Of a DNA stretch of 33,519 nucleotides, positions 1-7,026 are shown one piece after another; position 1 is the stretch's first letter; the number at the start of each line of letters is the position of its first letter. Source of the stretch: Streptomyces sp. UW30 (GTDB taxonomy: Bacteria; Actinomycetota; Actinomycetes; Streptomycetales; Streptomycetaceae); NCBI RefSeq assembly GCF_008042075.1, contig NZ_RDBN01000053.1:1038481-1071999 (forward strand), given 5' to 3'. Made by a program: the position numbers and the translations under genes. The notes under the pieces were generated by a model, which worked only from the letters and a program-made list of their open reading frames with translations, was not told the DNA's origin and ran no database searches.

Positions 1-215
1 GTGTGGGGGGCGGCGGAGGTGGAGGAGGCGAGGTCGGGGAAATCCCGCCTCCTCCGGACGGCAGCGCGGCTCAGGAGGCCCTGCCGTCCGTCGATCGCCG
101 TGAGTAACGGCGAGTTTCGCCGCTCATGTGCCGAATCGGAACGAGACGAATCGGAACGAGCCGAATCGGAACGAGCCGAATGGGAAAGAACTGCGATATC
201 CGAGACATTCGTCAT
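1..215 (-). CDS. Partial reading frame overlapping the fruK stop; possible fruA N-terminus or unknown protein
   Basis: An ATG at 215-213 overlaps the fruK stop codon as ATGA, and an AAGGAG lies 8 bases before it inside fruK. The frame then stays open for 71 codons to the window edge. The product begins MTNVSDIAVLSHSARSD and contains a Ser-Ala-Arg-Ser-Asp pentapeptide repeated about three times, followed by Arg-rich and Ser/Ala-rich sequence. I do not recognise it. In Streptomyces the gene after fruK is normally fruA, the fructose PTS permease, but this start does not resemble the FruA N-terminus I know. It could be an unusual FruA extension, a small unrelated protein, or a chance open frame. 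Codons such as GAT, CGT and TCT are frequent, which is unusual for this genome. The overlap and ribosome binding site argue for translation; the repetitive composition argues for caution. Confidence 0.35.
   Translation of the reverse strand, partial: MTNVSDIAVLSHSARSDSARSDSSRSDSAHERRNSPLLTAIDGRQGLLSRAAVRRRRDFPDLASSTSAAPH
132..191. repeat. Four tandem 15-bp repeats
   Basis: Units at 132-146, 147-161, 162-176 and 177-191 share the core CGAATCGGAACGAG. The first three differ at one base; the fourth is degenerate. Because 15 is a multiple of three, the array keeps the minus-strand frame open and encodes the SARSD repeat of the partial reading frame. Slippage would change protein length in whole pentapeptides. 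Confidence 0.85.
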
Positions 216-1159
216 GAAACCGGCTCCTTCAGTACGCGGTCCACCGGCACCTCGGCCGTCACCGTCACCGCCGCCGGGTCCAGGTCGGCCGGCGAGGGCA
301 TCACGCTGCCCGGCAGCCGGACGGCCGCCGCGCCGTGCGCGACCGCGGAGGCGAGCGCCTCGGGCCCGCTCCCCCCGGCGATCAGAAAGCCGGCGAGGGA
401 GGAGTCGCCGGCCCCGACATTGCTGCGTACGGCGTCCACGCGCGCGCTGGCGAACCAGGCGCCCGCGTCGTCCACGAGCAGCTGCCCGTCGGCGCCCAGG
501 CTTGCGAGCACGGCGCGCGCGCCCATCTCGCGCAACTCCTCGGCGGCCTTCATCGCGTCGCCCACGGTGGCCAGGGGGCGCCCGACGGCCTCCGCGAGCT
601 CCTCGGCGTTCGGCTTCACCACGTCGGGCCGGGCGCGCAGGGCTTCGAGGAGGGCGCGTCCGGAGGTGTCCAGCGCGATCCGGGAGCCCCCGTCGTGCGC
701 CCGCGCGACGACATCGGCGTACCAGGACGGGGCGAGCCCGCGCGGCAGGCTGCCGCAGCAGGCGATCCAGTCCGCGTCGTGCGACTGCTCGCGGACCGTC
801 TCCAGGAGGAGTTCCTGCTCGGCCGCGGAGAGCTCGGGGCCCGGCGCGTTGATCTTCGTGAGCACGCCGTCCGACTCCGCGAGCGCGATGTTGGAGCGGG
901 TGGCGCCGTTGACGGGAACCGGCGCGACCTCGATGCCCTGCGCGTCGAGCAGGTCGGCGACGAGCGCGCCGGGCGCACCGCCCAGGGGCAGGACGGCGAC
1001 CGTGCGCTGTCCGGCGGCCGCGACCGCGCGCGAGACGTTCACGCCCTTGCCGCCCGGGTCCATGCGCTCGCCGGTGGCGCGTATGACCTCGCCGCGGTCG
1101 AGGGAGGGGACCTCGTAGGTGCGGTCCAGGGACGGGTTCGGCGTGACGGTGAGGATCAT
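212..1159 (-). CDS. fruK: 1-phosphofructokinase FruK (PfkB family)
   Basis: The 315-residue protein has the PfkB sugar-kinase layout. It opens MILTVTPNPSLDRTYEV, has the glycine-rich GGKGVNVSRA segment near residue 38, and the C-terminal NVGAGDSSLAGF motif whose GAGD aspartate is the catalytic base in this family. Length and motifs fit 1-phosphofructokinase, which converts fructose-1-phosphate from the fructose PTS to fructose-1,6-bisphosphate in the cytoplasm. The ATG at 1159 overlaps the end of fruR by four bases, so the two are cotranscribed and probably translationally coupled. A related sugar kinase such as tagatose-6-phosphate kinase is possible from sequence alone, but the fruR neighbour makes fruK the best call. 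Confidence 0.93.
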   Translation of the reverse strand: MILTVTPNPSLDRTYEVPSLDRGEVIRATGERMDPGGKGVNVSRAVAAAGQRTVAVLPLGGAPGALVADLLDAQGIEVAPVPVNGATRSNIALAESDGVLTKINAPGPELSAAEQELLLETVREQSHDADWIACCGSLPRGLAPSWYADVVARAHDGGSRIALDTSGRALLEALRARPDVVKPNAEELAEAVGRPLATVGDAMKAAEELREMGARAVLASLGADGQLLVDDAGAWFASARVDAVRSNVGAGDSSLAGFLIAGGSGPEALASAVAHGAAAVRLPGSVMPSPADLDPAAVTVTAEVPVDRVLKEPVS

Positions 1160-1917
1160 GCGCGCACTACTTCCGTGCCACCGCGCTCGATGGCGATGGC
1201 GTCTTCGGGGCTCAGCCCGCTGTCGGTGATCAGCAGGTCCGCGTCGCTCAGGGCACCGAAGCGGGCGAAGTGCTCCTGGCCGTGCTTGGAGGAGTCGGCG
1301 AGCAGCACCACCCGGCGGGCCGCGGCCACGGCCGCGCGCTTCACCGCGGCCTCGGCGAGGTCGGGGGTGGTCAGACCGTGCTCGGCGGAGAAGCCGTTGG
1401 CCGCGACGAACAGGACATCGGCCCGGATCTCGGCGTACGCGCGCAGCGCCCAGGCGTCCACGGCGGCGCGCGTGCGGTGCCGTACGCGCCCTCCGACGAG
1501 GTGGAGTTGGATGCCGGGGTGGTCCGCGAGGCGGGCCGCGATGGGCAGGCTGTGCGTGACGACGGTGAGGGACGCCTCCAACGGCAGCGCGGCGGCCATG
1601 CGGGCCACCGTCGTACCGGCGTCGAGGATCATCGTGCCCTCGGTGGGCAGCTCGGCGAGGGCCGCCTTCGCAATGCGGTCCTTCTCGTCGGCCGCCGTGC
1701 CCTCCCGCTCGGCGAGGTCCGGCTCGAAATCCAGACGCCCGGCGGGGATGGCACCGCCGTGCACCCGGCGCACGAGCCCGGCGCGGTCGAGGGCCTTCAG
1801 GTCCCGGCGGATCGTCTCCGCCGTCACCTGGAACTCCTCGGCCAGCGACAGGACGTCCACCCTGCCCCCGTCACGGGCCAGCCGGAGAATCTCCTGCTGC
1901 CGCTCCGGTGCGTACAT
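1156..1917 (-). CDS. fruR: DeoR-family regulator of the fructose operon, FruR
   Basis: The 253-residue protein starts MYAPERQQEILRLARDGGRV with the DeoR winged helix-turn-helix at residues 1-60, including the VTAETIRRDLKALDRAGLVRRVHGGAI signature. A sugar-phosphate-binding sensor domain follows from about residue 75, with DAGTT and a later LLADSSKHG segment typical of the DeoR C-terminal domain. DeoR repressors of this kind are usually released by a phosphorylated sugar; for a fruK-linked member that would be fructose-1-phosphate. It is the first gene of the minus-strand operon and overlaps fruK by four bases. Direct repeats just upstream of its start are a candidate autoregulatory operator. 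Confidence 0.9.
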   Translation of the reverse strand: MYAPERQQEILRLARDGGRVDVLSLAEEFQVTAETIRRDLKALDRAGLVRRVHGGAIPAGRLDFEPDLAEREGTAADEKDRIAKAALAELPTEGTMILDAGTTVARMAAALPLEASLTVVTHSLPIAARLADHPGIQLHLVGGRVRHRTRAAVDAWALRAYAEIRADVLFVAANGFSAEHGLTTPDLAEAAVKRAAVAAARRVVLLADSSKHGQEHFARFGALSDADLLITDSGLSPEDAIAIERGGTEVVRA

Positions 1918-1929
1918 GTCCGTTCGCCT

Positions 1930-1951
1930 CCGAACTGTGCCCGAACTTGTG
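1930..1951. promoter_or_regulatory. Candidate FruR operator: direct CCGAACT repeats
   Basis: CCGAACTGTG at 1930-1939 is followed 11 bases later by CCGAACTTGTG at 1941-1951, about one helical turn apart and 13-34 bases before the fruR start. GCCCGAAC at 1939-1946 also forms an inverted repeat with GTTCGGGC at 1995-2002. DeoR regulators often bind repeated half-sites close to their own promoter. The sequence is seen; its function is inferred. Confidence 0.4.
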
Positions 1952-2026
1952 GTTTCAGCGGGAGGCTACGCTTGGATTTCCGGAAAGTAAACAGGTTCGG
2001 GCCCAATCGGGCATGAACGGAAATGA

Positions 2027-2061
2027 GTGAGGGGCCCGGCACAAAGTGCCGGGCCCCTCAC
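2027..2061 (-). terminator. Strong intrinsic terminator after the first MFS gene
   Basis: A perfect 16-bp stem (2027-2042 with 2046-2061) closes on a three-base AAA loop. It begins 20 bases past the MFS stop codon on the minus strand and lies upstream of the fruR promoter region, so it would insulate fruRK from the exporter gene. There is no long U tract, as is usual in Streptomyces. Confidence 0.85.
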
Positions 2062-2081
2062 CCGCTCCCCCTCCCCCGCTC

Positions 2082-3653
2082 TCATGGCACCAGCGCGGGC
2101 TCCTTCTCCGGTTCCGGTTCCGCCGACGGCTCCTCGGTCGCTCCCTCGGCATGCTGTGCCGGACGCTTCGGCAGGGCGAACATCAGCAGGAAGATCGCTG
2201 CCATCACCGCGGCCACCCAGACCAGGGCGTTCTGGAAGCCGTCCACGAAGGCCGCGCCCGCCGCGCTCGCGGCATCCGCCGCGGAACGCTCCGTGATCTG
2301 CGCGAGCCGGTCGTCGACGACGCCGAAGAAGACCACCGAGACCAGACCGAGCCCCAGCGCGTTGCCCATCTGCTGGACGGTGTTGATCAGGCCCGACGCC
2401 GAACCGGAGTGCTCGCGCGGCACCTCGGAGAGGATCGCGTCCGTCAGCGGGGCCACGATGAGGCCCATACCGACGCCCATCACGACCAGGGGCAGGGCCA
2501 TCTGCCAGGGGGCGATCGAAAGGCCGTAGCGGTTCGCCTCCCAGATGTAGATCAGGACACCGAGCCCCATCACCAGCGCGCCCGCCTGGAGCACCTTGCG
2601 GCCGAAGCGCGGGACCAGCTGCTGGACGGACAGGCCGGCCGCCGTCGAGACGGCGATCGAGAACGGGATGCCGGTCAGGCCTGCCTTGAGCGGGCGCCAG
2701 CCCAGGCCGAACTGCATGTACAGCGTCCAGACCAGGAAGAAGATGCCGAGCGCCACACCGAAGACGGTCTGTACGGCGATGCCGGCCGCGAAGCTCTTCA
2801 CCTTGAACAGGGACAGTTCGACGAGCGGGGAGCCGTCGCGGGCCGCCTTCCGCCTCTCGAACACCACCAGCACCGTGAGGACGACGAGCGCGCCGGCCAT
2901 CGACACGTACCCCCACAGCGGCCAGTTCAGCTCGCGGCCACGCGTCAGCGGGTAGAGCAGCATCAGCAGACCGAGGGTGACGAGCCCGACGCCGACGAGG
3001 TCCAGCTTCAGCGCCTTCGGCGCCTTGGACTCGGTGATGAAGCGGCTGCCGAGGATCAGGCCCGCGATGCCGACCGGGAGGTTGATCAGGAAGATCGGGC
3101 GCCATTCGAGGCCGAACAGGTTCCACTCCGTCAGCAGCGCCCCCAGCAGCGGGCCGGTGACGGCGCCGAGTCCGACGACCGCACCGAACAGGCCGAAGAC
3201 CTTGCCGCGTTCGTGGGCCGGGAACGTCGCGTGCACGATCGACAGGACCTGCGGGACCATCAGCGCCGCCATCGCGCCCTGGAGGATGCGGGAGGCGACC
3301 AGCATCTCGGGGTTGGCGGCGAAGCCGCACAGCGCCGAGGCCAGGGTGAAGCCGCCGATACCGACGAGGAACAGCCGCTTTCGGCCGTGTATGTCGCCGA
3401 GGCGGCCGCCGGTGATCAGGCCGGCGGCGAAGGCGAGCGCGTAGCCGGCGGTGATCCACTGGATCTGGCTGAACGACGCGCCGGCCTCCCGCTGGATCGA
3501 CGGGATGGCGATGTTGACGATCGTGACGTCGACGAGGTCCATGAAGGCCGCGGTCATCACGATCGCCAGGGCGAACCATCGACGGCGGTCGCCCGCGGCG
3601 GGCGCCGCGCTGGAGTTGTTCACGAGTGCTGGTTCTGTCTCCGCTGAGGTCAT
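2082..3653 (-). CDS. DHA2-family MFS multidrug exporter (EmrB/QacA type)
   Basis: The 523-residue polytopic membrane protein has the hydrophobic pattern of 14-helix DHA2 transporters. Helix 1 carries AAFMDLVDVTIVNIAIPSI (the D-x-T-I-V-N-x-A-x-P signature), and the loop after helix 2 has motif A, GGRLGDIHGRKRLFL. The C-terminus is a short Glu/Pro-rich tail. Such proteins export drugs or secondary metabolites by proton antiport. It is divergent from a truncated HTH regulator with 62 bases between them that include a palindrome. No clear Shine-Dalgarno precedes the ATG, and GAATAG lies 9 bases upstream, so the transcript may be leaderless. The substrate cannot be told from the sequence. Confidence 0.92.
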   Translation of the reverse strand: MTSAETEPALVNNSSAAPAAGDRRRWFALAIVMTAAFMDLVDVTIVNIAIPSIQREAGASFSQIQWITAGYALAFAAGLITGGRLGDIHGRKRLFLVGIGGFTLASALCGFAANPEMLVASRILQGAMAALMVPQVLSIVHATFPAHERGKVFGLFGAVVGLGAVTGPLLGALLTEWNLFGLEWRPIFLINLPVGIAGLILGSRFITESKAPKALKLDLVGVGLVTLGLLMLLYPLTRGRELNWPLWGYVSMAGALVVLTVLVVFERRKAARDGSPLVELSLFKVKSFAAGIAVQTVFGVALGIFFLVWTLYMQFGLGWRPLKAGLTGIPFSIAVSTAAGLSVQQLVPRFGRKVLQAGALVMGLGVLIYIWEANRYGLSIAPWQMALPLVVMGVGMGLIVAPLTDAILSEVPREHSGSASGLINTVQQMGNALGLGLVSVVFFGVVDDRLAQITERSAADAASAAGAAFVDGFQNALVWVAAVMAAIFLLMFALPKRPAQHAEGATEEPSAEPEPEKEPALVP

Positions 3654-3662
3654 GGCTTGAAG

Positions 3663-3677
3663 CTATTCCCTGAATAG
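3663..3677. promoter_or_regulatory. Candidate operator CTATTC-N3-GAATAG
   Basis: A perfect 6-bp inverted repeat with a three-base spacer sits 10 bases upstream of the MFS start, in the divergent region shared with the HTH regulator pseudogene. GAATAG on the minus strand could also be the exporter's -10 box, so a repressor bound here would block it. The regulator that once used it may be the now truncated neighbour. Confidence 0.45.
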
Positions 3678-3715
3678 GTCAGATCGTGTCCTAGTTCTGC
3701 GGCATCCTCGGATTC

Positions 3716-4186
3716 ATGACGACCGACACTCCGGCACGGCTGCTGACGCTCCTCTCTCTGCTCCAGACGCCCCGCGAATGGCCCGGCGGCGAGCTCTCCG
3801 AACGGCTCGGGGTGTCCCGGCGTACGGTACGGCGGGACATCGACCGGCTGCGGGAGCTGGGGTATCCCGTGCAGGCGAGCAAGGGGGCCGAGGGTGGCTA
3901 CCGGCTCGTCGCGGGCAAGGCGATGCCGCCGCTCGTGCTGGACGACGAGGAGGCGGTGGCCATCGCGGTCGGGCTGCGGGCCGGGGCCGGGCATGCGGTG
4001 GAGGGGGTGGCGGTTGAGTCGGGCTGCGGGGTGAGGGTGGGGCCTCGCGTTGATGCCTGCGGCGCCTGTGCGGGTTCGGTGGGGGTGCGCGTCGCGCCAA
4101 CGGTTGTGTGGTGGGTCGGGGACGTGCCGGGGGGTGTCCGTCCTCGGTCGGGCGGTTGCTGTTCTCAGAGAGGTGCTGTTTTTTGA
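3716..4186 (+). pseudogene. Truncated YafY/WYL-type HTH regulator
   Basis: Residues 1 to about 97 are a good HTH_11 domain, with GELSERLGVSRRTVRRDIDRL and LGYPVQASKGAEGGYRLVAG, followed by the start of the linker (LVLDDEEAVAIAVGLRAGA). Members of this family usually run to about 300-330 residues with a ligand-sensing WYL domain. Here similarity stops near base 4009. The remaining frame (VESGCGVRVGPRVDAC...) is low-complexity sequence that runs into an inverted-repeat element and ends at 4186. The gene is divergent from the MFS exporter and probably once controlled it. A short DNA-binding peptide could still be made, but loss of the sensor domain makes normal function unlikely. Confidence 0.75.
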
Positions 4187-4225
4187 CGCCCGCCGCTGCG
4201 GGCGGACACCCCCCGGCACGTCCCC
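4118..4225. repeat. MITE-like element with 23-bp perfect inverted repeats
   Basis: Bases 4118-4140 are the exact reverse complement of 4203-4225, separated by 62 bases that include a smaller CGCCCGC/GCGGGCG hairpin. The element lies exactly where the upstream regulator loses its C-terminal domain and about 35 bases from the 3' end of the convergent TetR gene. From memory, similar G/C-rich inverted repeats recur between genes in Streptomyces, but this was not checked. It may be a miniature element, a repetitive extragenic palindrome, or a bidirectional terminator. Confidence 0.7.
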
Positions 4226-4258
4226 TTGCCGCCGTTTGCGGGTGTCGCGTCGGCTCTG

Positions 4259-4915
4259 TCAGGGGGCTGCGATGTCCTCCCACGGGAAGTTCCTCAGTGC
4301 CCCTAGGTTGCGCAGTGCCTGTGCTGCTGGGCCCTGTGGGCCCTGTGCTGGGGCCTCTCCTGTTGCCCAGGTTTCTACGGCTACTCGGATGGAGGCTGCG
4401 GCCACGGCGGCGGCGAAGTGGTGGGCGGCAACGTTGTCGGTGCCGGTTCTTTCCGCCAATGTCTGCGCCAGCTTTCCTTCCGCCTCGTGGCATACCTCGG
4501 CCCAGACCTTGCGCAGGGCGGGGTTGGTTGTGGCCTGGCGGACCAAGGTGCGGACCCATTGCCAGGAGGACTCCGAGACGGCCGCGCCGGGGGTCAGGGT
4601 GTGGCGGAGGGCGTGTTCCAGGGCCTCGGGGATGGATAGGTCCGCGGGGGCGTTGCGGACCGCCTGGGTCCAGCGGTCGGCGCCGGCCGCGTAGAGCGGG
4701 GACACCGACTCCTCCTTGGTGGCGAAGTAGCGGTAGAAGGTGCGCGGCGCGATGCCCGCGGCCTGCGCGATGTCCTCGGCTCGGGTGGCCCGAATGCCCT
4801 GCCGCACGAAGAGGGCGGCCGCGGCGCGGGCGATCTCCATGCGGGTCGCCGCCTTGCGTCGCTCCGTCAGTGAGGGGGACGTGGCTGAGGGCCGTGCGGG
4901 GGTGGGGCTGCTCAC
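4259..4915 (-). CDS. TetR-family transcriptional regulator (position of SCO3201)
   Basis: From the GTG at 4915 the product is 218 residues beginning VSSPTPARPSATSPSLTERR. A longer frame reaches 5023, but its extra residues are Pro/Gly-rich and look non-coding. The TetR HTH is clear (TRAEDIAQAAGIAPRTFYRYFATKEE), followed by an all-helical ligand domain (ALEHALRHTLTPGAAVSESSWQWVRTLVRQ). TetR proteins are dimeric repressors released by small ligands. From memory, the TetR gene beside hrdD in S. coelicolor (SCO3201) blocks development and antibiotic production when overexpressed; orthology here rests on position only. A palindrome 22 bases upstream of the GTG is a candidate autoregulatory site. 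Confidence 0.85.
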   Translation of the reverse strand: MSSPTPARPSATSPSLTERRKAATRMEIARAAAALFVRQGIRATRAEDIAQAAGIAPRTFYRYFATKEESVSPLYAAGADRWTQAVRNAPADLSIPEALEHALRHTLTPGAAVSESSWQWVRTLVRQATTNPALRKVWAEVCHEAEGKLAQTLAERTGTDNVAAHHFAAAVAAASIRVAVETWATGEAPAQGPQGPAAQALRNLGALRNFPWEDIAAP

Positions 4916-4936
4916 GTTCGGCAGGCTATGCCCATG

Positions 4937-4951
4937 TGGCACAATCTGCCA
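4937..4951. promoter_or_regulatory. Candidate TetR operator TGGCA-N5-TGCCA
   Basis: A perfect 5-bp inverted repeat with a five-base spacer lies 22 bases upstream of the chosen TetR start. Position and symmetry suit an autoregulated TetR gene. The same bases would be coding if the longer 5023 start were used, which favours the shorter protein. Confidence 0.4.
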
Positions 4952-5313
4952 TCCGGGTGGGCCACCCCGTGGTTCAGGTACGGGGTGACCCGCCCGTCCG
5001 ACCTGTTCGGGTGGGGCCGGCAAGAGGAGCCGGGCCCCGGCACCCAGGGGGGTTGGGCGCCGAAGCCCGGCTCGGGGAAAGTCCCGGCGCCGGGGGGAGT
5101 GCGTCGGGACTTGGTCTGGTGGCGTGGTCGGTCGATCTGCGTCGGGGGACCCGAGGCCGGTCGCCTCGGGATCCGAACTCCCTTGCCCGGAAGTCTTGTT
5201 CCCGGTGCCCTGTACATTGAAGCGGCGTTACATCGCCATGTTTGCGCGGTCTTTGGCCACCCGGCGTACGCGCCCGTGGCAGGTCGTACGCCCCCGCCCC
5301 TCCTGTCGGAGGG
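4952..5313. other. Intergenic region between TetR promoter and hrdD 3' end
   Basis: No credible gene on either strand. It contains a perfect 8-bp stem with five-base loop at 5150-5170 (CCCGAGGC/GCCTCGGG) and a 6-bp stem at 5298-5313 directly after the hrdD stop. Either could end hrdD transcription. The rest is G/C-rich sequence without recognisable signals. Confidence 0.5.
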
Positions 5314-6312
5314 TCAGGCGGCCGCGTCGAAGCCGGTGCTGCGCGCCAGCTTCTTCAGCTCCAGCAGGGCGTGCTTCTCGATCTGGCGGATGCGTTCGCG
5401 GGTCAGGCCGTGCTCCTTGCCGACCTCCGTCAGGGTGCGCTCGCGGCCGTCGTCGATGCCGTACCGCATCTTGATGATGGACGCCGTGCGCTGGTCGAGG
5501 CGGCCGATCAGGTCGTCCAACTCCTCGCTGCGCAGGAGGGTGAGGACCGACTGCTCCGGGGAGACCGCTGACGTGTCTTCCAGCAGGTCGCCGAACTGGG
5601 TCTCGCCCTCGTCGTCCACCGGCATGTTCAGGGAGACCGGGTCGCGGGCCCAGTCCAGGACGTCCGTCACCCGGTCCGCGTTCGAACCGAGCTCGGCGGC
5701 GATCTCCGCGGGCTCCGGGTCGCGGCCGTGTTCACGGTTGAACTCGCGCTGGACCCGGCGGATTCGGCCGAGTTCCTCCACGAGGTGGACGGGGAGGCGG
5801 ATGGTGCGGGACTGGTCGGCTATCGAGCGGGTGATGGCCTGACGGATCCACCACGTCGCGTACGTCGAGAACTTGAAGCCCTTGCGGTAGTCGAACTTCT
5901 CCACCGCGCGCACCAGGCCGGCGTTGCCCTCCTGGATCAGGTCGAGGAGGGGCAGGCCGCTGCGCGGGTAGCGGCGGGCCACCGCGACGACCAGGCGGAG
6001 GTTGGAGCGGATGAAGACGTCCTTGGCGCGCTCTGCGTCGGCGACCAGGGCCTGAAGCTCCTCGCGGGTGGCGTCCGCCCTGGCCTCCTCGAAGCCGTCG
6101 AGGACCTGCCTTGCGAACACACCCGCCTCGATGATCTGTGACAGCTCGACCTCTTTGGCGGCGTCGAGAAGCGGCGTGCGCGCGATCTCGTCGAGGTACA
6201 TGCCGACCAGGTCGCGGTCCGCGATCTCGCCGCCATGGGCGCGAACACTGCGTGCCTTGTCGACGGTCTCGCCGGTGGCGGACTGACGACGGGCGACGGC
6301 ACGGGTTGCCAT
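5314..6312 (-). CDS. hrdD: RNA polymerase group 2 sigma factor HrdD
   Basis: The ATG at 6312, preceded by AGGGAG, gives MATRAVARRQSATGE... and 332 residues, the known HrdD length. A longer frame from 6396 would start inside the promoter and is rejected. Conserved sigma-70 regions are all visible: region 1.2 (GEIADRDLVGMYLDEIARTPLL), region 2 (RLVVAVARRYPRSGLPLLDLIQEGN, FDYRKGFKFSTYATWWIRQA), region 3 (DQSRTIRLPVHLVEELGRI) and region 4 (TLTEVGKEHGLTRERIRQIE). HrdD directs core polymerase to housekeeping-like promoters and in S. coelicolor is dispensable. Its promoter is SigR-type, which links expression to thiol-oxidative stress. It appears to be a single-gene transcript. Confidence 0.95.
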   Translation of the reverse strand: MATRAVARRQSATGETVDKARSVRAHGGEIADRDLVGMYLDEIARTPLLDAAKEVELSQIIEAGVFARQVLDGFEEARADATREELQALVADAERAKDVFIRSNLRLVVAVARRYPRSGLPLLDLIQEGNAGLVRAVEKFDYRKGFKFSTYATWWIRQAITRSIADQSRTIRLPVHLVEELGRIRRVQREFNREHGRDPEPAEIAAELGSNADRVTDVLDWARDPVSLNMPVDDEGETQFGDLLEDTSAVSPEQSVLTLLRSEELDDLIGRLDQRTASIIKMRYGIDDGRERTLTEVGKEHGLTRERIRQIEKHALLELKKLARSTGFDAAA

Positions 6313-6394
6313 GCGTGCTCCCTTGCGATGTGGGCGGGCGGGTGGTTCTTGAACGCTTGGGACTCTTGTCGAGTGCCCTGCATCCGATGGAAAC

Positions 6395-6421
6395 AACGAC
6401 TGGAATCAGGACAGAATTCCC
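6395..6421 (-). promoter_or_regulatory. SigR-type promoter of hrdD
   Basis: On the minus strand GGGAAT (6421-6416) is followed by exactly 18 bases and then GTT (6397-6395). This matches the SigR consensus GGAAT-N18-GTT used for thiol-stress genes, and hrdD is a known SigR target in S. coelicolor. Transcription would start near 6388, leaving a leader of about 75 bases before the ATG at 6312. Confidence 0.85.
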
Positions 6422-6482
6422 AACCCGCCCCCCTATTTTTCTGATCTTGCAGTACCCTGTCGGGCCACCGCGAGGAGGCCCG

Positions 6483-7013
6483 ATGCCGTCGGAACGTACA
6501 GAGGTGCTGGTCAGGTCGGGAGTCGAGAGTGACCTCGATGCCCTCACCGACATCTACAACCACTATGTACGTGAGACGCCCATCACATTCGATACCGCGG
6601 TCTTTACGCCGGAAGAGCGCCGACCTTGGCTGCTCTCCCACCCTGAAGACGGCCCGTACCGGCTGAAGGTTGCCGAGGAGAGGGACCTCGAAGGGAACTC
6701 ACATCGGATTCTTGGCTACGCCACATCCAGCCCGCTTCGGCCGAAGCCCGCCTACGTGACCTCCGTCGAGGTGACCGTCTACCTCGCACCGGACGCCGGC
6801 CGGCGTGGCATCGGCACCCTCCTGTACAAGGCCCTGTTCGAGGCACTGGCCGAGGAGGACCTGCACCGCGCCTACGCGGGCGTCGCCCAGCCGAACGAGG
6901 CGTCCGCGCGGCTGCACGAGCGGTTCGGCTTCCGGCATGTCGGCACGTACCGCGAGGTGGGCCGCAAGTTCGGCCGGTACTGGGACGTGGCCTGGTACGA
7001 GAAGGAGCTGTGA
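6483..7013 (+). CDS. GNAT N-acetyltransferase, phosphinothricin-acetyltransferase-like
   Basis: Starting at the ATG at 6483 (AGGAGG 7 bases upstream), the protein has 176 residues. A longer frame upstream would cross the hrdD promoter. It has the GNAT fold: an N-terminal ESDLDALTDIYNHYVRETPI segment similar to Bar/Pat enzymes, the acetyl-CoA-binding DAGRRGIGTLLYKALFEAL motif near residue 105, and a terminal ARLHERFGFRHVGTYREVGRKFGRYWDV resembling the phosphinothricin acetyltransferase C-terminus. Bar/Pat enzymes acetylate phosphinothricin or methionine sulfoximine with acetyl-CoA. Many chromosomal relatives have weak or unknown substrates, so resistance is not implied. It is divergent from hrdD and convergent with the dioxygenase gene. 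Confidence 0.85.
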   Translation: MPSERTEVLVRSGVESDLDALTDIYNHYVRETPITFDTAVFTPEERRPWLLSHPEDGPYRLKVAEERDLEGNSHRILGYATSSPLRPKPAYVTSVEVTVYLAPDAGRRGIGTLLYKALFEALAEEDLHRAYAGVAQPNEASARLHERFGFRHVGTYREVGRKFGRYWDVAWYEKEL

Positions 7014-7026
7014 GGCCCGCGAGGGC

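Noticed and set aside
1..1990. Long plus-strand open frames opposite fruK and fruR
   Set aside because: Products are Arg/Ala/Pro-rich antisense translations typical of high-GC DNA; the minus-strand proteins have clear families.
4259..5023. 254-residue TetR protein starting at 5023
   Set aside because: The extra N-terminal residues are Pro/Gly-rich, unlike TetR proteins, and would cover the candidate operator.
6313..6396. Longer HrdD starting at 6396
   Set aside because: The TTG would lie within the SigR promoter, upstream of the expected transcription start.
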